A stretch of DNA of 64,000 nt from Pseudescherichia sp032055545 (GTDB taxonomy: Bacteria; Pseudomonadota; Gammaproteobacteria; Enterobacterales; Enterobacteriaceae). The number at the start of each line of letters is the position of its first letter. Positions within the stretch are counted from its first letter, which is position 1. A program made the position numbers and the translations under genes. Below the pieces are notes generated by a model. The model made no database searches and was not told where the DNA came from. It saw nothing but the letters and a program-made list of their open reading frames with translations. Location of the stretch: assembly GCA_032055545.1 (NCBI GenBank), contig DAMBQR010000004.1, positions 1 through 64,000 of the forward strand, in the 5' to 3' direction. Below are positions 7,531 through 18,726 of the stretch, one piece after another.

Positions 7531-8391
7531 ATGTGGCAAGCGGTGAGTCGTCTGTTAAGCGAGCAGCTTGGTGAAGGTGAAATCGAGCTGCGTAGTGAGC
7601 TGCCGGGGGGAGAGATCCACGCAGCATGGCATATACGCTTCGGTGGTCGCGAACTGTTTATGAAGTGTGATGAACGCGAGCTGCTGCCCATCTTTACCGC
7701 CGAGGCGGATCAGCTAGAACTGCTGGCCCGCAGCCGCACGGTCTCCGTTCCGGAGGTGGTCGCCGTCGGCAGCGATCGTGACTACAGCTTTTTGATCATG
7801 GACTATCTCCCTCCCCGCCCGTTGGATGCGCACAACGCTTTTCTGCTCGGCCAGCAGCTGGCGCGCCTGCATCAGTGGAGCGAGCAGCCGCAGTTTGGCC
7901 TCGACTTCGATAACGATCTCTCAACTACCCCCCAACCAAACGCCTGGCAGCGGCGCTGGTCAACTTTTTTTGCTGAACAACGTATCGGCTGGCAGCTTGA
8001 GCTGGCGGCAGAGAAAGGCCTCGCATTTGGTAACATCGATGCCATTGTCGAGCATATTCAGCAACGCCTTGCCTCTCACCAGCCACAGCCGTCGCTGTTG
8101 CATGGCGATCTCTGGTCGAACAACTGCGCGCTGGGTCCTCATGGTCCCTACATTTTTGACCCGGCCTGCTACTGGGGAGACAGAGAGTGCGATCTGGCGA
8201 TGCTGCCGCTCCACCCGGAGCAGCCCCCACAGATCTATGACGGCTATCAGGCGGTGCTGCCTCTACCAAACGGCTTTCTGGATCGCCAGCCAATCTACCA
8301 GCTCTATACGCTGTTTAACCGGGCGATCCTCTTTGGAGGGCAGCATCTGGTGACGGCCCAGCAGGCGCTGGACAGAATTTTGGCCGCTTAA
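7531..8391 (+). CDS. yniA: YniA, fructosamine kinase family protein
   Basis: 286 residues, the E. coli YniA length. It belongs to the fructosamine/ketosamine-3-kinase family, which phosphorylates glycated amines for their removal. The kinase catalytic loop HGDLWSNN and the metal-binding FDPACYWGDRECDLAM segment are present, as is the N-terminal nucleotide-binding half. The start at 7531 sits behind GGGAGAGAGAG; an in-frame ATG 18 bases upstream is less well placed. The physiological substrate is not known from sequence. Confidence 0.92.
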   Translation: MWQAVSRLLSEQLGEGEIELRSELPGGEIHAAWHIRFGGRELFMKCDERELLPIFTAEADQLELLARSRTVSVPEVVAVGSDRDYSFLIMDYLPPRPLDAHNAFLLGQQLARLHQWSEQPQFGLDFDNDLSTTPQPNAWQRRWSTFFAEQRIGWQLELAAEKGLAFGNIDAIVEHIQQRLASHQPQPSLLHGDLWSNNCALGPHGPYIFDPACYWGDRECDLAMLPLHPEQPPQIYDGYQAVLPLPNGFLDRQPIYQLYTLFNRAILFGGQHLVTAQQALDRILAA

Positions 8392-8416
8392 TCAAGGCGG
8401 CCAGACTGGCGTCCCG

Positions 8417-8953
8417 CTACATAAATCCGAGCAGGGTAAAGAAGAAGTAGCCAGCAATGATGACGATCACGGGCAGCACGTAGAGCGGAAAAATCTGCAG
8501 GAAGATGGTGTGACGGGGAACGACGATGCGCGACTCGATCTGCTCGCGGGTTAACCCGTCCGTCCCTTTCGCCTTCTCAAGGATAAGCTGGTCCTCTACC
8601 CCTTCTCGCAGGAAGCGGGTCTGGCGGCTCATGCGCGCCCCGGAGGCCTGCAGTGCCAGCCCAACAAAGATCAGCGCGTAAATGATCCAGAAGCCGATAT
8701 TCAGCTGCTGATGAAAATTCGGCGTCGGCGAGTTGTACCAGAAAACATTGAGAAACGGCGTATTGAAACGCATCATCTCAATCATGACATGGGCAAAATC
8801 GAGCATCACGGCGTTGATGCCGGGCTGTTTTTCGCTGTGATCGTACATAAATTTGAGTACGGAAATCAGGGTGGAGACCACCGCCGGGATAAAAATCACC
8901 CATCCCAGAACGCGTTTCAGTACAGCAATGCGTCCAGCTTGTTGATACGTCAT
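8417..8953 (-). CDS. yniB: YniB, inner-membrane protein of unknown function
   Basis: 178 residues with about four hydrophobic segments: near residues 12-30 (VLGWVIFIPAVVSTLISVL), 85-102 (WIIYALIFVGLALQASG) and two at the C terminus (FLQIFPLYVLPVIVIIAGYFFFTLLGF). It matches E. coli YniB in length and locus. It is convergent with yniA; no function is known. Confidence 0.88.
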   Translation of the reverse strand: MTYQQAGRIAVLKRVLGWVIFIPAVVSTLISVLKFMYDHSEKQPGINAVMLDFAHVMIEMMRFNTPFLNVFWYNSPTPNFHQQLNIGFWIIYALIFVGLALQASGARMSRQTRFLREGVEDQLILEKAKGTDGLTREQIESRIVVPRHTIFLQIFPLYVLPVIVIIAGYFFFTLLGFM

Positions 8954-9101
8954 CTATTCCCCTTGTTTAAGACGTTCCATTTGCTGGTTAAGTCTACCCT
9001 TAGAACACCGTTTCCGCCCATTTTTAAAAGCGTTATCCTGAAGCAATAGCCATAATGAATGTTCGTCTGTCTATTTATTCCACGCATAAGGAGAGGTTGT
9101 T

Positions 9102-9770
9102 ATGTCAACCCCGCGTCAGATCCTCGCCGCTATTTTTGATATGGATGGCCTGCTTATCGACTCCGAGCCGCTTTGGGACCAGGCCGAGCTGGAGGTGATA
9201 TCCAGCCTTGGCGTTGATGTTACCCGCCGACATGAGATGCCCGATACGCTGGGACTGCGCATCGATATGGTCGTCGATCTCTGGTACGCCATGCAGCCCT
9301 GGAGCGGGCCGGGTAAACAGGAGGTCACAGAGCGGATTATTCAGCGGACCATCTCGTTGGTAGAAGAGAAGCGGCCCCTGCTGCCCGGCGTGCGCGAGGC
9401 GCTGGCGCTCTGTAAAGCCGAAGGATTGAAAGTAGGCCTGGCGTCAGCCTCGCCGCTCTCTATGCTGGAGAAGGTGCTGTCGCTCTTCGAGCTGAGCGAC
9501 TATTTTGATGCCCTTGCCTCGGCGCAGACGCTTCCCTATAGCAAACCTCATCCGCAGGTCTACCTGGATTGCGCGGCGAAGCTCGGCGTTGATCCCCTTA
9601 CCTGTGTTGCCCTGGAGGATTCGGTCAACGGCATGATTGCCGCCAAAGCCGCCCGCATGCGCGCCATCGTCGTGCCCGCCGAAGAGAACTGTCAGGACCC
9701 GCGCTATGCGCTGGCCAACGTTAAGCTTGACTCACTCGCACGGCTGACCGGACAAGATTTGCGCGGATAG
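9102..9770 (+). CDS. hxpB: YniC/HxpB, HAD sugar-phosphate phosphatase
   Basis: 222-residue haloacid dehalogenase-like phosphatase. Motif I is FDMDGLL with nucleophile D13 and acid/base D15; motif II is ASASP; motif IV is ALEDSVNG. The E. coli homologue dephosphorylates 2-deoxyglucose 6-phosphate and other hexose phosphates and is treated as a phosphosugar detoxification enzyme. An AAGGAGAGG ribosome site lies seven bases before the ATG. Confidence 0.94.
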   Translation: MSTPRQILAAIFDMDGLLIDSEPLWDQAELEVISSLGVDVTRRHEMPDTLGLRIDMVVDLWYAMQPWSGPGKQEVTERIIQRTISLVEEKRPLLPGVREALALCKAEGLKVGLASASPLSMLEKVLSLFELSDYFDALASAQTLPYSKPHPQVYLDCAAKLGVDPLTCVALEDSVNGMIAAKAARMRAIVVPAEENCQDPRYALANVKLDSLARLTGQDLRG

Positions 9771-9844
9771 CACGCATTTTGCCCCGTTGAGTAAAATAAA
9801 TGTAAAACGGTGACATAGTGTTACACCGTCACCTCTTCCGCCTA

Positions 9845-9860
9845 CTGTACAAAAACCCTA
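9845..9860. promoter_or_regulatory. secondary LexA box upstream of ydjM
   Basis: CTGTACAAAAACCCTA keeps the left half CTGT but has a degenerate right half. E. coli ydjM has a similar weak second box at the equivalent position. Confidence 0.5.
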
Positions 9861-9862
9861 TA

Positions 9863-9878
9863 CTGTATACTTCGACAG
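9863..9878. promoter_or_regulatory. LexA box (SOS operator) of ydjM
   Basis: CTGT-N8-ACAG (CTGTATACTTCGACAG) is a perfect match to the LexA core consensus, 16 bases upstream of the ydjM ATG. E. coli ydjM is a known LexA target. Confidence 0.88.
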
Positions 9879-9894
9879 TTAAGTGAGTATGATC

Positions 9895-10485
9895 ATGACG
9901 GCGGAAGGACACCTGCTTTTTTCCATTGCCTGCGCGGTGTTTGCCAAGAACGCCGAGTTGACCCCTGTGCTCGCGCAGGGGGACTGGTGGCATGTGGTTC
10001 CCTCAGCCATTGTGACCTGCCTGCTTCCGGATATTGATCACCCGAAATCGTTTCTCGGCCAGCGCCTGAAGTGGATCTCCAAGCCCATCGCCCGGGCCTT
10101 TGGTCATCGGGGATTTACCCATAGCCTGCTGGCGGTATTTATCGCCGTAACGCTCTTCTATCTTAAGGTGCCTGATAGCTGGTTTATCCCTGCCGATGTT
10201 CTACAGGGCATGGTGCTGGGCTACCTGAGCCATATTCTGGCCGATATGCTGACCCCTGCCGGCGTACCGCTGCTGTGGCCCTGCCGCTGGCGTTTCCGCC
10301 TGCCTATTCTTAGGCCGCAGCGCGGTAACCAGCTTGAGCGCGTGCTCTGCATGGTGCTCTTTACCTGGGCCGTCTGGATGCCGCAGGGCGTGTCCAATAA
10401 CAGCGCCGTGCGCTGGTCTTCGCAGGTTATCAATACGGTGCAGGGTGAGTTCAATCGGTTTATTAACCAGCAATCCGGCCATTAA
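9895..10485 (+). CDS. ydjM: YdjM, SOS-induced inner-membrane metal-dependent hydrolase family protein
   Basis: 196 residues, member of the YdjM/YbcI family of predicted membrane-bound hydrolases (LexA-binding, inner membrane). It keeps the family signature of histidines and acids: LPDIDHPKS, FGHRGFTHSLLA and LSHILADMLTPAGVPLLWP. The ATG at 9895 gives the E. coli N terminus MTAEGHLL; ATG 9889 and GTG 9883 are in frame just upstream and cannot be excluded. Two LexA boxes lie directly upstream, so induction by DNA damage is expected. Biochemical function is unproven. Confidence 0.9.
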   Translation: MTAEGHLLFSIACAVFAKNAELTPVLAQGDWWHVVPSAIVTCLLPDIDHPKSFLGQRLKWISKPIARAFGHRGFTHSLLAVFIAVTLFYLKVPDSWFIPADVLQGMVLGYLSHILADMLTPAGVPLLWPCRWRFRLPILRPQRGNQLERVLCMVLFTWAVWMPQGVSNNSAVRWSSQVINTVQGEFNRFINQQSGH

Positions 10486-10620
10486 CCAGGCAGATTCAGA
10501 CATTTACTTATAACCCATTCCATTTGGATATAAGAGCTGAATCACACTTCTGCTAACCTTGGCGGCAACAGGACGGCGTGCAACGCGTCGTCTTATAAAA
10601 AACCGTTCAGGAGATCTGAA

Positions 10621-12012
10621 ATGAATTTCCCTTTAATTGCGAACATCGTGGTGTTCGTTGCATTGCTATTTCTGCTGGCGCAGACGCGCCATAAGCAGTG
10701 GAGTCTGGCAAAGAAAGTGCTGGTCGGTCTGGCGATTGGCGTGGTGTTTGGCCTGGTGCTGCAAGCGATCTATGGCGCAGACAGCCAGGTACTGAAAGAT
10801 TCTATCCAGTGGTTCAACGTGGTCGGCAACGGCTATGTTCAGCTGCTACAGATGATCGTTATGCCGCTGGTGTTTGCCTCTATTCTGAGCGCGGTGGCCC
10901 GTCTGCATAACGCCTCCCAGCTGGGCAAAATCAGCGTCTTAACTATCGGCACGCTGCTGTTCACTACGCTGATCTCGGCGCTGGTCGGGGTGCTGGTGAC
11001 TAACCTGTTTGGCCTCACCGCCGAAGGGCTGGTGCAGGGTACGGCAGAGACCGCACGCCTTAATGCCATCCAGAGCAACTACGCGGGCAAGGTGGCGGAT
11101 CTGAGCGTGCCGCAGCTGCTGCTCTCCTTCGTACCGAAAAACCCGTTTGCCGATCTGACCGGGGCCAATCCGACCTCTATCATCAGCGTTGTTATCTTCG
11201 CTGCGTTCCTCGGCGTAGCCGCGCTGAAGCTGTTGAAGGACGATGCGCCGAAGGGCCAGCGCGTGCTGACCGCTATCGATACCCTGCAAAGCTGGGTCAT
11301 GAAGCTGGTACGCCTGGTGATGCAGCTGACGCCGTACGGCGTGCTGGCGCTGATGACCAAGGTCGTGGCAGGCTCTAACCTGCAGGACATCATTAAGCTC
11401 GGCAGCTTTGTTGTCGCCTCCTATCTGGGTCTGGGGATCATGTTTGTGGTTCACGGTATTCTGCTGGCGGTGAACGGCGTTAGCCCGCTGAGATTCTTCC
11501 GTAAAGTGTGGCCGGTGCTGACCTTTGCCTTTACCAGCCGCTCCAGTGCCGCCTCTATTCCGCTGAACGTGGAAGCGCAGACCCGTCGCCTGGGCGTGCC
11601 GGAGTCTATCGCCAGCTTCTCAGCCTCCTTTGGTGCGACCATCGGCCAGAACGGCTGTGCAGGTCTCTACCCGGCAATGCTGGCGGTGATGGTTGCCCCA
11701 ACGGTAGGCATCAACCCGCTGGATCCGCTGTGGATCGCAACCCTGGTGGGTATGGTCACCATCAGCTCCGCTGGCGTCGCGGGCGTGGGCGGCGGGGCAA
11801 CCTTCGCGGCACTGATTGTGTTACCGGCAATGGGCCTGCCGGTCACCCTGGTGGCGCTGCTGATCTCCGTAGAGCCGCTGATCGACATGGGCCGTACCGC
11901 GCTGAACGTTAACGGTTCAATGACCGCCGGGACGCTTACCAGCCAGTGGCTAAAGCAGACCGATAAAGAGGTGTTGAATAGCGAAGAGAGTGCCGAGCTG
12001 GCGCATCGCTAA
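10621..12012 (+). CDS. tcyP: TcyP (YdjN), L-cystine symporter
   Basis: 463-residue dicarboxylate/amino acid:cation symporter (DAACS) family transporter, importing L-cystine across the inner membrane. The family signature region (SRSSAASIPLNVEAQ, GATIGQNGCAGLYPAM, SSAGVAGVGGGATFAA) and the substrate/ion-binding segment (DMGRTALNVNGS) are present. An AGGAGAT ribosome site precedes the ATG. In E. coli it is CysB-activated; that is not verified here. A strong terminator follows. Confidence 0.95.
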   Translation: MNFPLIANIVVFVALLFLLAQTRHKQWSLAKKVLVGLAIGVVFGLVLQAIYGADSQVLKDSIQWFNVVGNGYVQLLQMIVMPLVFASILSAVARLHNASQLGKISVLTIGTLLFTTLISALVGVLVTNLFGLTAEGLVQGTAETARLNAIQSNYAGKVADLSVPQLLLSFVPKNPFADLTGANPTSIISVVIFAAFLGVAALKLLKDDAPKGQRVLTAIDTLQSWVMKLVRLVMQLTPYGVLALMTKVVAGSNLQDIIKLGSFVVASYLGLGIMFVVHGILLAVNGVSPLRFFRKVWPVLTFAFTSRSSAASIPLNVEAQTRRLGVPESIASFSASFGATIGQNGCAGLYPAMLAVMVAPTVGINPLDPLWIATLVGMVTISSAGVAGVGGGATFAALIVLPAMGLPVTLVALLISVEPLIDMGRTALNVNGSMTAGTLTSQWLKQTDKEVLNSEESAELAHR

Positions 12013-12037
12013 TCTCTTTATAAGCAGCAACATCCAT

Positions 12038-12085
12038 ACTGCACCCGAAAACTGGCTAGCCAGTAAAGTAAGGTGCAGTTTTTTT
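12038..12085 (+). terminator. tcyP terminator
   Basis: ACTGCACC (12038-12045) pairs with GGTGCAGT (12072-12079) and is followed by seven T; a smaller CTGGCTAGCCAG hairpin sits inside the loop. Confidence 0.85.
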
Positions 12086-12118
12086 ATAAATAAGCCTGCC
12101 TGTACCCTCGTTACGGTT

Positions 12119-14113
12119 TCAGTAAGTAAGGTCTTTCAGCTGCGTTTTTGCTGCCGTTTTCTTTTCTGCCGCATCTGGGTCCGCATCGCAGCGAATAATT
12201 TCTGGCATCGTTGGGATAGTGAGTTTGCCATAATAATAATAGTCATCGCTTTCCAGCCAGTCGGCCTGCTTGCGTAATTCAGCAAGGCTTGCCCTGTCCC
12301 ATGAATGCCAGCAGTATCCTATCGGTAAATCATATGCCACCACCCGGCTCATAAAGCGTTCATCCATCGGCAGGGTACTGTGATCTGTCGGACGCTGTAC
12401 GTAGGTCCGCACATCTTCCAGCATGTCGGCTCTCGACTGCTTCACATATCCCCGGCGCGTCTCTTTAGAGCCAGGTCCCAGCAGCGACCAGGAGGATGTC
12501 TGGCGAACCATCTTCTGGTCAAAGTAACCGTAGAGGGAGATGTAGTAGCGGTAGTCGGCATCAACGGGATCTCCTGTATCAGGATTAATCTGTCCATAAC
12601 CAAAACCTTCCGGGCCGGTCTGCTTTTCAGTGCTACGGTAATCCTGATCAAAATTCTTCAGCTCTTCTGTCGTCAGCGGCTCCGGTACGCGGGGCGCATT
12701 GATGCCCAGCGTCTGCCGCCGGGGTGGTTCCGGCCAGGTCATCTCCTGAAGCAGCGTGGTGGTGCTGTCCCAGAACGGCTTACCGTCGCCCAGGTTGCCG
12801 AAATGGGTCTGTGCATCCGGCCCTGCGCCGCAGGGGGTGTTGCGTCCCAGCATTCGCACGTACAGGGTCTCTCCGGCCATGGCGAACAGGGGATGCGGCG
12901 CGCTGTAGTTGCTCTCCGGCGTGTCCGGCAGCCCCTGCCAGCCGATACTGCGCAGCGGGGCCGAGCCCATCACCCGGTCATGCGGATTGCAGTAAATCCA
13001 CGTTGTGCCGTGGTTGTCCCGCTCCGGCAGACCCCGGTGGGTTTTTCCGTCCGGCGTCCAGCTCTCGCCGTCGCTGCCGGCACCTGCGAGCAGATGGTCG
13101 CTGCCCTGCTGCGCCAGACGGTTTTTGTTCTCTGCCACCTTTTTCACGATATCGGCAAACGTCGCCTCTCTGGCCTCACGGCTGATAATCTCTTTCAGCG
13201 GATAGGAGATGTAGGTGGTGGGCTCGTTGTCCAGGGCATAGGGCGAGTTCATCACAAACAACGCATCCGGTGCCTCAATGGCTGCCGCAGCCAGGGCTAT
13301 CATGGTCCCCTGGCTGTGCGACAGCACCGTAACGGTGTCCTCAGGGTGTTTACGGCGGGCACTCTTTATCAGGTCGGCCAGCCGCCCGGCGGCGTGCGCA
13401 TAGTAGTGGCGCGGCGGCGCGGCGGTCAGCAGCCTGTCCCGCTCGCCATTCATCAGCTGGGTGCTGAACGGAATGGGGATGCCGAGAGCGGCGGGCCAGT
13501 TATCGAAGCCCTGCTCACTCCACAGGCTCACCAGCTGGTTGCAGCCGTTCTGAAAGGGACCGCCGCCCCAGAACCAGGGGCCATTGCTTTTACGCTCTTC
13601 AGGAGAGAGGTCATAGTAGTTATCGCCCCGCTTATTTTTTAGCGGTATGGCATAGCTGTCGGTTTCATGGTCCGCTGAACGATAGCCCCAGTAGAAGCGG
13701 ATAACCGGCGAGCGGCCTTCCCCGCCCTTTTTGATATGCCGTGACCTAGGGACCCATTTCATCTTATTTCCCTCTGTACCGTAAAAGGTACTCGGGCTGC
13801 TTTCTTTTTCATCACAGGGCACCAAATGACCCTCTTCATATGTATTTTCAGTTAGTGCAAACTCACCACTCAGCCCCAGCCGTTCATTAAGACCTTTACA
13901 CAATGCCGCTTCTGCATTTTTATACCATTCACCTTCTGAATTAACGCCATGCACAAAAATAACCAGTCCCGGCAACTGTAGCGGCGGTTGCACCTCAGCA
14001 CGAACCTTAATATTTTTATGAGAAGTCATTGAACGAGCATAGGGCATTCCATTATCAGTAAACAATACCGGCACTTTTCGAGTCGGAAAAGGCAGTTTAT
14101 ATTTATCGCTCAT
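12119..14113 (-). CDS. T6SS Tle3-like phospholipase effector (DUF3274)
   Basis: 664 residues with an alpha/beta-hydrolase core: an oxyanion-region strand (VIFVHGVNSEGEWY, from residue 51), the nucleophile elbow SHSQG (Ser267), and a candidate catalytic Asp in NPHDRV (Asp379). The long C-terminal extension rich in Tyr and Trp fits the DUF3274/Tle3 family, whose members degrade membrane phospholipids when delivered into a neighbour by type VI secretion. There is no signal peptide, as expected. The two lipoproteins immediately upstream (2-bp gap to the nearest) are the expected immunity genes. No VgrG, PAAR or core T6SS gene is nearby, so delivery must use components encoded elsewhere. Effector activity is inferred from family and context. 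Confidence 0.85.
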   Translation of the reverse strand: MSDKYKLPFPTRKVPVLFTDNGMPYARSMTSHKNIKVRAEVQPPLQLPGLVIFVHGVNSEGEWYKNAEAALCKGLNERLGLSGEFALTENTYEEGHLVPCDEKESSPSTFYGTEGNKMKWVPRSRHIKKGGEGRSPVIRFYWGYRSADHETDSYAIPLKNKRGDNYYDLSPEERKSNGPWFWGGGPFQNGCNQLVSLWSEQGFDNWPAALGIPIPFSTQLMNGERDRLLTAAPPRHYYAHAAGRLADLIKSARRKHPEDTVTVLSHSQGTMIALAAAAIEAPDALFVMNSPYALDNEPTTYISYPLKEIISREAREATFADIVKKVAENKNRLAQQGSDHLLAGAGSDGESWTPDGKTHRGLPERDNHGTTWIYCNPHDRVMGSAPLRSIGWQGLPDTPESNYSAPHPLFAMAGETLYVRMLGRNTPCGAGPDAQTHFGNLGDGKPFWDSTTTLLQEMTWPEPPRRQTLGINAPRVPEPLTTEELKNFDQDYRSTEKQTGPEGFGYGQINPDTGDPVDADYRYYISLYGYFDQKMVRQTSSWSLLGPGSKETRRGYVKQSRADMLEDVRTYVQRPTDHSTLPMDERFMSRVVAYDLPIGYCWHSWDRASLAELRKQADWLESDDYYYYGKLTIPTMPEIIRCDADPDAAEKKTAAKTQLKDLTY

Positions 14114-14115
14114 TT

Positions 14116-14901
14116 TTATCTCCTTGCTGGCTGATTTGGCTCGAGTTTTCTATCGCACTGCATTTTTATGTCTCCACTACGTGGATAAAACTTTGATAAG
14201 TTGAGCTTGTAAAAACCATACGGTGGAAGATCTTCTCCTGGCCTGAGCAGCTCATATTCACGATCTGAACGAACAAAACCCATAACGCTCTTTTTATTAA
14301 AATCCCATCGATCAACAACAGGATATGTTCTGTTAAGCGCGCGATAGTAAATTAGATAAAAACTGTTATTAGTAACGATCATGTCATAATCTTCCGTGTC
14401 ACCTGTTGGATCCTGGGTGTAACCCCCATAGATAATTGGGTGTAAAGTTTTTCCAGCATCAGTTGTGACAGTTATTACATTTCTACAGCCCTTATCTGAT
14501 CCCAGACAATTCGCATAATTAGAATTATGTGTCGATGGAAAGACCAGATAATCATCTCTCGTGGACACCCAAAATAAACGGCCTTTAAATAAGTACCCTG
14601 ATGCATTTGAACTTTTCACATGAATATTTTTTTTCTTATTATTATAAAACGTCTGCCCATTCTCACACCGGGTATAGTTCTCCAGCGTAAAGTAACGGTT
14701 ATCATCAATCCGGTAAATGATTTGTGGTGGGCCATAGACCGGTGGCGGTGCATTTTTGTCTTTTCCCGCCATCACCGTTTCATGCAGGCTTCCTGCGCCA
14801 AATCCAAAGGCAGCCCCTTCAGAAATACAGCCGCTCAGTGCGATCAACGCACCGCTGAGAAGTGATACTTTGAAAATAAGCGAAGCTAATTTACATAGCA
14901 T
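14116..14901 (-). CDS. Tli3-like immunity lipoprotein, copy B (adjacent to effector)
   Basis: 261 residues with a lipoprotein signal (ALSGC, lipidated Cys25), then a conserved domain containing YGPPQIIYRIDDNRYFTLE, GYLFKGRLFW and LRPGEDLPPYGFYKL. It belongs to the Tli3-type lipoproteins that block Tle3-family phospholipases in the periplasm. It is a close paralogue of the gene just upstream and ends two bases before the effector ATG. Ribosome site AAGG, seven bases from the ATG. Immunity function is inferred from family and operon. Confidence 0.8.
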   Translation of the reverse strand: MLCKLASLIFKVSLLSGALIALSGCISEGAAFGFGAGSLHETVMAGKDKNAPPPVYGPPQIIYRIDDNRYFTLENYTRCENGQTFYNNKKKNIHVKSSNASGYLFKGRLFWVSTRDDYLVFPSTHNSNYANCLGSDKGCRNVITVTTDAGKTLHPIIYGGYTQDPTGDTEDYDMIVTNNSFYLIYYRALNRTYPVVDRWDFNKKSVMGFVRSDREYELLRPGEDLPPYGFYKLNLSKFYPRSGDIKMQCDRKLEPNQPARR

Positions 14902-14913
14902 ACTTTTACCTTG

Positions 14914-15699
14914 CTATTTACTTGATGACTGAGTTGGTTCGAATTTTCTATCGCACCGCATTTTTATGTCTCCGCTACGAGGATAAAACATTGATAAGTC
15001 GAGCTTGTAAAAACCATACGGAGGGAGATCTTCTCCCGGCCTGAGCAGCTCATATTCATTGTCTGAACGCACGGATCCTACATCGCTTTTTTTATCAAAG
15101 TCCCATCGATCAACAACAGGATATGTTCTGTTAAGCGAGCGATAGTAAATTAGATAAAAACTGTTGTCCGTAACAACCATGTCATAATCCTCCGTATCAC
15201 CTGTCGGATCCTGGGTATAATCGCCATACTCAACACCGTTCAACGTTTTCCCGCCATCGACTGTGACGATAACAGCATTCATACACCCCTTATCCGAACC
15301 CATACAGGCCGCATAGTGCGTATTAATGGTTGCCGGAAATGCAAGATAATCATCACGTGTGGACAGCCAGAACAAACGGCCTTTAAACAGATAGCCTGAC
15401 CCATCCACCATTTTGAAATGGATCCCTTTTTTCTTATTGTTATAGAACGTTTGACCGTCTTCACATCGGGTATAATTTTCCAGAGTGAAATAGCGGTTAT
15501 CATCAATCCGGTAAATGATTTGCGGTGGGCCATAAACGGGCGGCGGCGTTTTTTTGTGTTTCTCCGTTGTTACCGTTTCACGCATGCTTCCTGCACCGAG
15601 TCCAAAGGCAGCACCTTCAGAAACACAGCCGGATAGTAGTAATAAAACGCCCGCTAATGCAGGCAAACGCAATCCTAAAATTACTTGCATATGTAACAT
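14914..15699 (-). CDS. Tli3-like immunity lipoprotein, copy A
   Basis: 261 residues, lipobox LLSGC (Cys25). It aligns end to end without gaps with the downstream copy and most residues are identical; the signal peptides and the loop around residues 95-160 differ most, which is typical of immunity duplicates that diverge to meet variant toxins. First gene of a three-gene operon with the second lipoprotein (12-bp gap) and the Tle3-like effector. AAGGA lies six bases before the ATG at 15699; an internal ATG at 15690 is an alternative start. Confidence 0.8.
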   Translation of the reverse strand: MLHMQVILGLRLPALAGVLLLLSGCVSEGAAFGLGAGSMRETVTTEKHKKTPPPVYGPPQIIYRIDDNRYFTLENYTRCEDGQTFYNNKKKGIHFKMVDGSGYLFKGRLFWLSTRDDYLAFPATINTHYAACMGSDKGCMNAVIVTVDGGKTLNGVEYGDYTQDPTGDTEDYDMVVTDNSFYLIYYRSLNRTYPVVDRWDFDKKSDVGSVRSDNEYELLRPGEDLPPYGFYKLDLSMFYPRSGDIKMRCDRKFEPTQSSSK

Positions 15700-16010
15700 C
15701 CCTTATCCTTTCCCCCAAAAAGGATCCTGATTCAACAGCACTTAACTAATAAAAAGACATATTCCTCAGGAAAAGTAAAATAAATTAAATTGTTATAATT
15801 TGTTTTACCCGAAAGCTATGCGAGATTCGATAGAAACTTAATATAAATAACATGTATAAATTAAAACAGTGAATGCTTCTTGGGTTCTTCAATTATTCAA
15901 AGGTGAATCAATACCGCATCATTTATAACATACCCATAAACAGGCCCGGAAAAAGCCTGTTTATGGAAGCGACAATAATATGCCGTATAAGAGGAGCGTA
16001 CGAAACGACG
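15700..16010. other. AT-rich intergenic region between the Tle3 islet and cedA
   Basis: 311 bases with no credible gene. It should contain the promoter of the lipoprotein-effector operon (minus strand) and the cedA transcript end, marked by a 12-bp perfect inverted repeat at 15934-15966. Its low GC contrasts with the flanking core genes. Confidence 0.6.
15934..15966. terminator. long perfect hairpin downstream of cedA
   Basis: CCATAAACAGGC and GCCTGTTTATGG are perfectly complementary over 12 bp with a 9-base loop. It lies 45 bases beyond the cedA stop. No clean T-run follows on either strand, so it may act as an RNA-stabilising or transcript-end structure rather than a classical terminator. 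Confidence 0.5.
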
Positions 16011-16253
16011 CTACGTCTCGTCAATCTCCCCCTCCTGACGCATCTGCTCTGCCCAGCGCTGGGCCGCCTCCGGCATGCTAAACGTCGGTGAACGACGGAA
16101 ATGCTCCCCCATCAGCACAAACGCTACATACTTACCACGCAGCAGCCAGACGTCACGAAACCCTTCTACCTTGTTGGCATGATCGGGTGGCGCTGGCTCT
16201 ACTCGTGGTACGTAGCTGATTACAGGACGGTTCTGTTGACGAAACGGTTTCAT
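16011..16253 (-). CDS. cedA: CedA, cell division activator
   Basis: 80 residues, the length of E. coli CedA, with the conserved core FRDVWLLRGKYVAFVLMGE and SMPEAAQRWAEQMRQEGE. In E. coli it is a small DNA- and RNA polymerase-binding protein identified by its rescue of the division defect of over-initiating dnaA(cos) cells. It diverges from katE as in E. coli. Confidence 0.95.
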   Translation of the reverse strand: MKPFRQQNRPVISYVPRVEPAPPDHANKVEGFRDVWLLRGKYVAFVLMGEHFRRSPTFSMPEAAQRWAEQMRQEGEIDET

Positions 16254-16402
16254 AAGCGCGGGTTCACTAAAACAGATTGCAAATACAGGCAGCCACTATG
16301 ATAGCCGATTTCACGGTAAAAACACGGGGTTGCTCTATAGTTATAAGGGTTTTGACACTACATCGGCCACCCTTTCAGCAATGGAAACAGGAGACGAGCA
16401 CA

Positions 16403-18661
<2,259 letters not shown>

Positions 18662-18676
18662 TGAAGGTCGCGGCAT

Positions 18677-18705
18677 AAAAAAACCGGCGCTTACGCCGGT
18701 TTTTT
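18677..18705. terminator. bidirectional terminator between katE and osmE
   Basis: Seven A, then CCGGCG-CTTA-CGCCGG, then six T: a symmetrical intrinsic terminator serving the convergent katE and osmE transcripts. Confidence 0.92.
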
Positions 18706-18726
18706 CTTGCTCAGGCTAAAATAGCA

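Noticed and set aside
12380..13642. 420-codon open frame on the plus strand
   Set aside because: Antisense shadow of the Tle3-like effector gene, with no family signature or ribosome site.
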